A DNA stretch of 9,299 bases from Ruminococcus sp. (GTDB taxonomy: Bacteria; Bacillota; Clostridia; Oscillospirales; Ruminococcaceae): positions 1-9,299 of the forward strand of contig JAFYET010000063.1 in NCBI GenBank assembly GCA_017544125.1, given 5' to 3'. Both the position numbers and the translations under genes were made by a program. The notes beneath the pieces are model-generated. The model saw only the letters and a list, made by a program, of their open reading frames with translations. It was not told the DNA's origin and ran no database searches. Every line of letters starts with the position of its first letter. Position 1 is the stretch's first letter. Positions 7,225 to 9,299 of the stretch are shown here, one piece after another.

Positions 7225-7260
7225 GGGGGTGTTACAAATTGTAATAAAGGTTACAATTTG
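7218..7260. promoter_or_regulatory. Cluster of four TTACAA/TTGTAA hexamers, candidate operator
   Basis: TTGTAA occurs at 7218-7223 and 7239-7244, TTACAA at 7232-7237 and 7251-7256. They form two tandem units of the form TTGTAA-spacer-TTACAA (spacers 8 and 6 bases, both containing AAGG or AGGGGG). The second unit extends to a perfect 10-bp inverted repeat, CAAATTGTAA (7235-7244) with TTACAATTTG (7251-7260). A 13-base palindrome lies at 7232-7244. The cluster starts on the parE -35 box and ends 19 bases before the proposed sigma-gene -35 box, so a bound protein could affect both directions. The protein is not identified. Confidence 0.5.
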
Positions 7261-7279
7261 AAAATCTTTCAAAAAGCAC

Positions 7280-7309
7280 TTGTCACAGACTGTCGGTTTG
7301 GTGTATAAG
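7280..7309 (+). promoter_or_regulatory. Possible promoter for the sigma-factor gene
   Basis: TTGTCA (7280-7285), an 18-base spacer and TATAAG (7304-7309) give a plausible SigA-type promoter with one mismatch in each box. The leader would be about 56 bases. Autoregulation by the sigma factor itself is possible, but its recognition sequence is unknown. Confidence 0.45.
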
Positions 7310-7371
7310 TATATACAGAAAGCAAAAACAATGCATTGAACGCTTTCCCATGATCGGAGGTGAGTTATGCT

Positions 7372-7908
7372 ATGACCGACAGCGAGCTGTTAGCACTTAT
7401 GGACACAGAGCCTGCAAGAGCTATGCAGGCAATTTCTGAAAAATACAGCGGCTACATATATGCTATAGTACGTGACAAGCTAAGGGCTTTTCAGGGCGAG
7501 GACATTGACGAAACGGTGCAGGATATCTTTGTCAAGCTCTGGCAGAGCAGGCGCAAGATAGACCTGACACGTGGCAGCCTGAAAGCCTACATATGCGTGC
7601 TTGCAAAAAGCGTTTCGCTAAGAAAGCGAGAGCAGCTTGCAAAGGCACAGAAGGTGATACCGCTCGAGCTGATAAGCGACTATAAAGCAGATGACAAAAC
7701 AGTGGAGAGCGAGCTTGCTAAGATTGAACTCATAAGTATTATAAAGGCTCTGCCGGACGATGACAGGCAGCTTATCATGCGGCGGTTCTACTTCGGGCAG
7801 GCATACAAGGACATAGCAGACTTACTCGGCATAAACGAGGCGGCTGCAAGAAAACGCTGTGAGCGATTACTCAAAAAGCTCGCAGCACAGATCGAGGAGG
7901 TGTCATAA
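7372..7908 (+). CDS. ECF-type RNA polymerase sigma factor (sigma-70 family)
   Basis: This 178-residue protein has the two-domain ECF layout. Sigma region 2 (about 22-88) includes YIYAIVRDKLRA, the acidic core-binding DIDETVQDIFVKLW (44-57) and LKAYICVLAKSVSLRKRE (70-87). Sigma region 4 (about 122-172) has LPDDDRQLIMRRFYFGQAYKDIADLLGI..AAARKRCERLLKKL, with the helix-turn-helix that reads the -35 box. ATG 7372 is chosen because GGAGG (7356-7360) lies 11 bases before it; an in-frame GTG at 7360 lies inside that binding site. It directs RNA polymerase to an unknown regulon. The next gene begins directly after its stop codon and is probably its membrane-bound regulator. The specific ECF group and the signal cannot be told from the sequence. 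Confidence 0.9.
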   Translation: MTDSELLALMDTEPARAMQAISEKYSGYIYAIVRDKLRAFQGEDIDETVQDIFVKLWQSRRKIDLTRGSLKAYICVLAKSVSLRKREQLAKAQKVIPLELISDYKADDKTVESELAKIELISIIKALPDDDRQLIMRRFYFGQAYKDIADLLGINEAAARKRCERLLKKLAAQIEEVS

Positions 7909-8949
7909 ATGGCAGATATGGAAAAAGAGCTTGAAAGGCTGTTTGATACGCTTAACGAGAGCGAGCTTGATGAGCTTATAGGTGACATCACCGTTGAGCC
8001 TGACAGACAGCCCGACCTTGACGGTCTATTTGACGGAAAGGGGCACAGAAAAATGAAAAAGAACATTTCAAGAAAGAGCATAGCACTCATAGCTGCGGCA
8101 GTCGCAGCTATCGGGATAACAGCCACAGCGGGTGCTGTCGCAATAAGCAGCTACAGCAGCGCCGACCATGACAAGGCAATACAAAACGCTGTCGGTGAGG
8201 ACATCGAGAGCAAGGATTATTACATCGGTGATGAGAAGCCTGCTGACAACGGGCATCTTAAACTGACAAACGAAACGGTACTGTTTGACGGCGAATACGG
8301 TGTGCTTGTACTTACTATCGAGCCAACGGACGAGATAGGTGAAGGCATAGTAAACTCATCAAAATACATTGATATGCCGATACAGATATGTGACAAGGAC
8401 GGAATGTTCAAAGGCTGCGCCGACGGCACAGGCGGCAGCAAGCTCACAAACGGCTGTCTTGTGGAATACTACGCATTCAACACATATGAGCTGACCGATG
8501 AAAAGCTTACAGCAAAGGGAACGATAAATGCCGTTGTGAGTGCAGAAGATGAAATGAAAGGTATGGGGCAGGACATATCGGAGTTCAGCTTTGAATTTGA
8601 AAAGAACACCGAGCCTGTAACGCTGAAAAGCGACAAGGGCATGACCGCACATCTGAGCGATTTTATGATATACATAGAAAACGAATGCGCCACAAACGAT
8701 ATCACAGAGCCTTATACCATACACTCGGATATGACCGTAAGCTACAAGGACGGCACGAGCGAAACGCTGAAAAACATGGAATATGTAAACGGCACACTTG
8801 TGACAAATGATTTTACAAGCGATGCAGGTTACTGCAAGACACAAAAATACGGAAACGCCACAACTAAGTATTTCCTAAGACTTATCGATTCAATGAATGT
8901 AGAATCAATATCCTTCAACGGTGAGACATTCACAGCAGAACAAAAGTAA
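7909..8949 (+). CDS. Single-pass membrane protein, putative anti-sigma factor of the preceding sigma factor
   Basis: A protein of 346 residues. Residues 1-55 are an acidic then basic cytoplasmic segment (helical MEKELERLFDTLNESELDEL at 4-23). One hydrophobic helix at about 57-80 is rich in Ala and Ile. About 265 residues, probably extracellular, contain several TVxF/VLVLTIEP-type beta strands and six cysteines. The ATG at 7909 directly abuts the TAA of the sigma gene (zero bases between), and GGAGGTG overlaps the sigma 3' end, so translation is probably coupled. Cytoplasmic N-terminus, one membrane pass and coupling to an ECF sigma gene is the usual anti-sigma arrangement in Clostridia. The HxxxCxxC zinc anti-sigma motif is absent, so the sigma-binding role is inferred from context. 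The outer domain is not recognised; a DUF4179-like relationship is possible but unverified. Confidence 0.85.
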   Translation: MADMEKELERLFDTLNESELDELIGDITVEPDRQPDLDGLFDGKGHRKMKKNISRKSIALIAAAVAAIGITATAGAVAISSYSSADHDKAIQNAVGEDIESKDYYIGDEKPADNGHLKLTNETVLFDGEYGVLVLTIEPTDEIGEGIVNSSKYIDMPIQICDKDGMFKGCADGTGGSKLTNGCLVEYYAFNTYELTDEKLTAKGTINAVVSAEDEMKGMGQDISEFSFEFEKNTEPVTLKSDKGMTAHLSDFMIYIENECATNDITEPYTIHSDMTVSYKDGTSETLKNMEYVNGTLVTNDFTSDAGYCKTQKYGNATTKYFLRLIDSMNVESISFNGETFTAEQK

Positions 8950-8959
8950 ATATACACAC

Positions 8960-8991
8960 AAAAAAGAGGCTGCGCAAGCAGTCTCTTTTTT
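8960..8991. terminator. Bidirectional intrinsic terminator between convergent genes
   Basis: A14-bp stem runs from AAAAAAGAGGCTGC (8960-8973) to GCAGTCTCTTTTTT (8978-8991) with a GCAA tetraloop and one G-T pair. It begins 11 bases after the stop of the gene ending at 8949 and gives a T-tract on both strands, so it also serves spoIVA, whose stop is at 8996-8998. Confidence 0.9.
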
Positions 8992-8995
8992 GTTA

Positions 8996-9299
8996 CTACA
9001 ATATCAAACAGATCAACCCCGAGCACCCCTCGTTTATCATACGCTCGACCGTCTCACGCAGCTTTTTGCGTGCATCGTCGGGCAGGGTGTTCATTTTGGT
9101 AACAAGACCCTCGTTCACAAGGTCGCTGAAGCTCTTGCCGAAGATGTTTGAGCGCCACAGCTTGTCGGGCTCGCTCTCGTAATCGCTCATCATTGACATA
9201 ACCAGCTCCTGCGACTGCTTTTGTGAGCCGACTATCGGGGCGACCTCGGCGTTGACCCGGGTCTTCATTATATGTATAGTAGGGGCAGATGCCCGCAGA
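8996..9299 (-). CDS. spoIVA: Stage IV sporulation protein A, C-terminal part (5' end beyond window)
   Basis: SpoIVA is the ATPase that polymerises on the forespore surface as the base of the spore coat and is anchored through SpoVM. The frame is open to the right edge (from 9298), giving 100 residues that match the family's C-terminus: LRASAPTIHI, EVAPIVGSQKQSQELV, SNIFGKSFSDLVNEGL, PDDARKKLRETVERMINEG and the terminal SGLICLIL. The family is about 490 residues, so only the last fifth is here. The ATG at 9268 is an internal methionine, not the start, because conserved family residues continue upstream. The C-terminal region is the part linked by genetic work in Bacillus to SpoVM targeting. 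It converges with the sigma pair through a shared terminator. Confidence 0.93.
   Translation of the reverse strand, partial: LRASAPTIHIMKTRVNAEVAPIVGSQKQSQELVMSMMSDYESEPDKLWRSNIFGKSFSDLVNEGLVTKMNTLPDDARKKLRETVERMINEGCSGLICLIL

Noticed and set aside
7360..7371. GTG start at 7360 for the sigma gene
   Set aside because: The GTG is part of the GGAGGTG ribosome binding site itself; the ATG at 7372 has correct spacing.
7145..7371. Replication origin or DnaA-box cluster in the divergent region
   Set aside because: The repeats are TTACAA/TTGTAA and do not match the TTATCCACA DnaA box, and no replication initiator gene is adjacent.
9266..9268. ATG at 9268 as the start of a 90-residue gene
   Set aside because: The frame stays open to the window edge and upstream residues (LRASAPTIHI) match SpoIVA, so this is an internal methionine.

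Overview
The window reads as chromosomal DNA of an endospore-lineage Clostridia, most like a Ruminococcus or other Oscillospiraceae relative. This rests on the C-terminus of SpoIVA at the right edge, a topoisomerase IV-type parE-parC pair, zinc-ribbon signalling proteins typical of gut Clostridia, strong AGGAGG-type ribosome binding sites, SigA-like promoters and moderate base composition. Genus is an inference from style, not from a marker gene.

Layout, left to right. Minus strand, 7144 down to 1: parE (7144-5153), parC (5113-2876) and a SAM-dependent methyltransferase (2832-2197) are packed with gaps of about 40 bases and look like one transcription unit from a promoter at 7195-7224. A second promoter, whose -35 box overlaps the methyltransferase stop codon, drives a one-pass membrane protein with an N-terminal zinc ribbon (2116-1283), followed by a weak terminator. 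A third, nearly identical promoter (1141-1169) drives a zinc-ribbon protein kinase-like gene (1101 to beyond base 1). Its kinase fold is recognisable, but the ATP-anchoring lysine, the catalytic aspartate and the magnesium-binding aspartate are all substituted, so it is probably a pseudokinase.

The 227-base region 7145-7371 separates the leftward par operon from a rightward pair: an ECF-type sigma factor (7372-7908) and a single-pass membrane protein (7909-8949) whose ATG directly abuts the sigma stop codon. The pair is probably a sigma factor with its membrane regulator. The divergent region holds both promoters and four TTACAA/TTGTAA hexamers arranged as two tandem inverted repeats, a candidate operator. 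A bidirectional terminator (8960-8991) separates the sigma pair from the convergent 3' end of spoIVA (8996 to beyond 9299).

The most notable items are the triply substituted pseudokinase beside a second zinc-ribbon membrane protein, the ordered TTACAA hexamer cluster, and a glutamine at the quinolone-determining serine position of ParC. No tRNA, rRNA, CRISPR array, insertion sequence or phage gene was seen.
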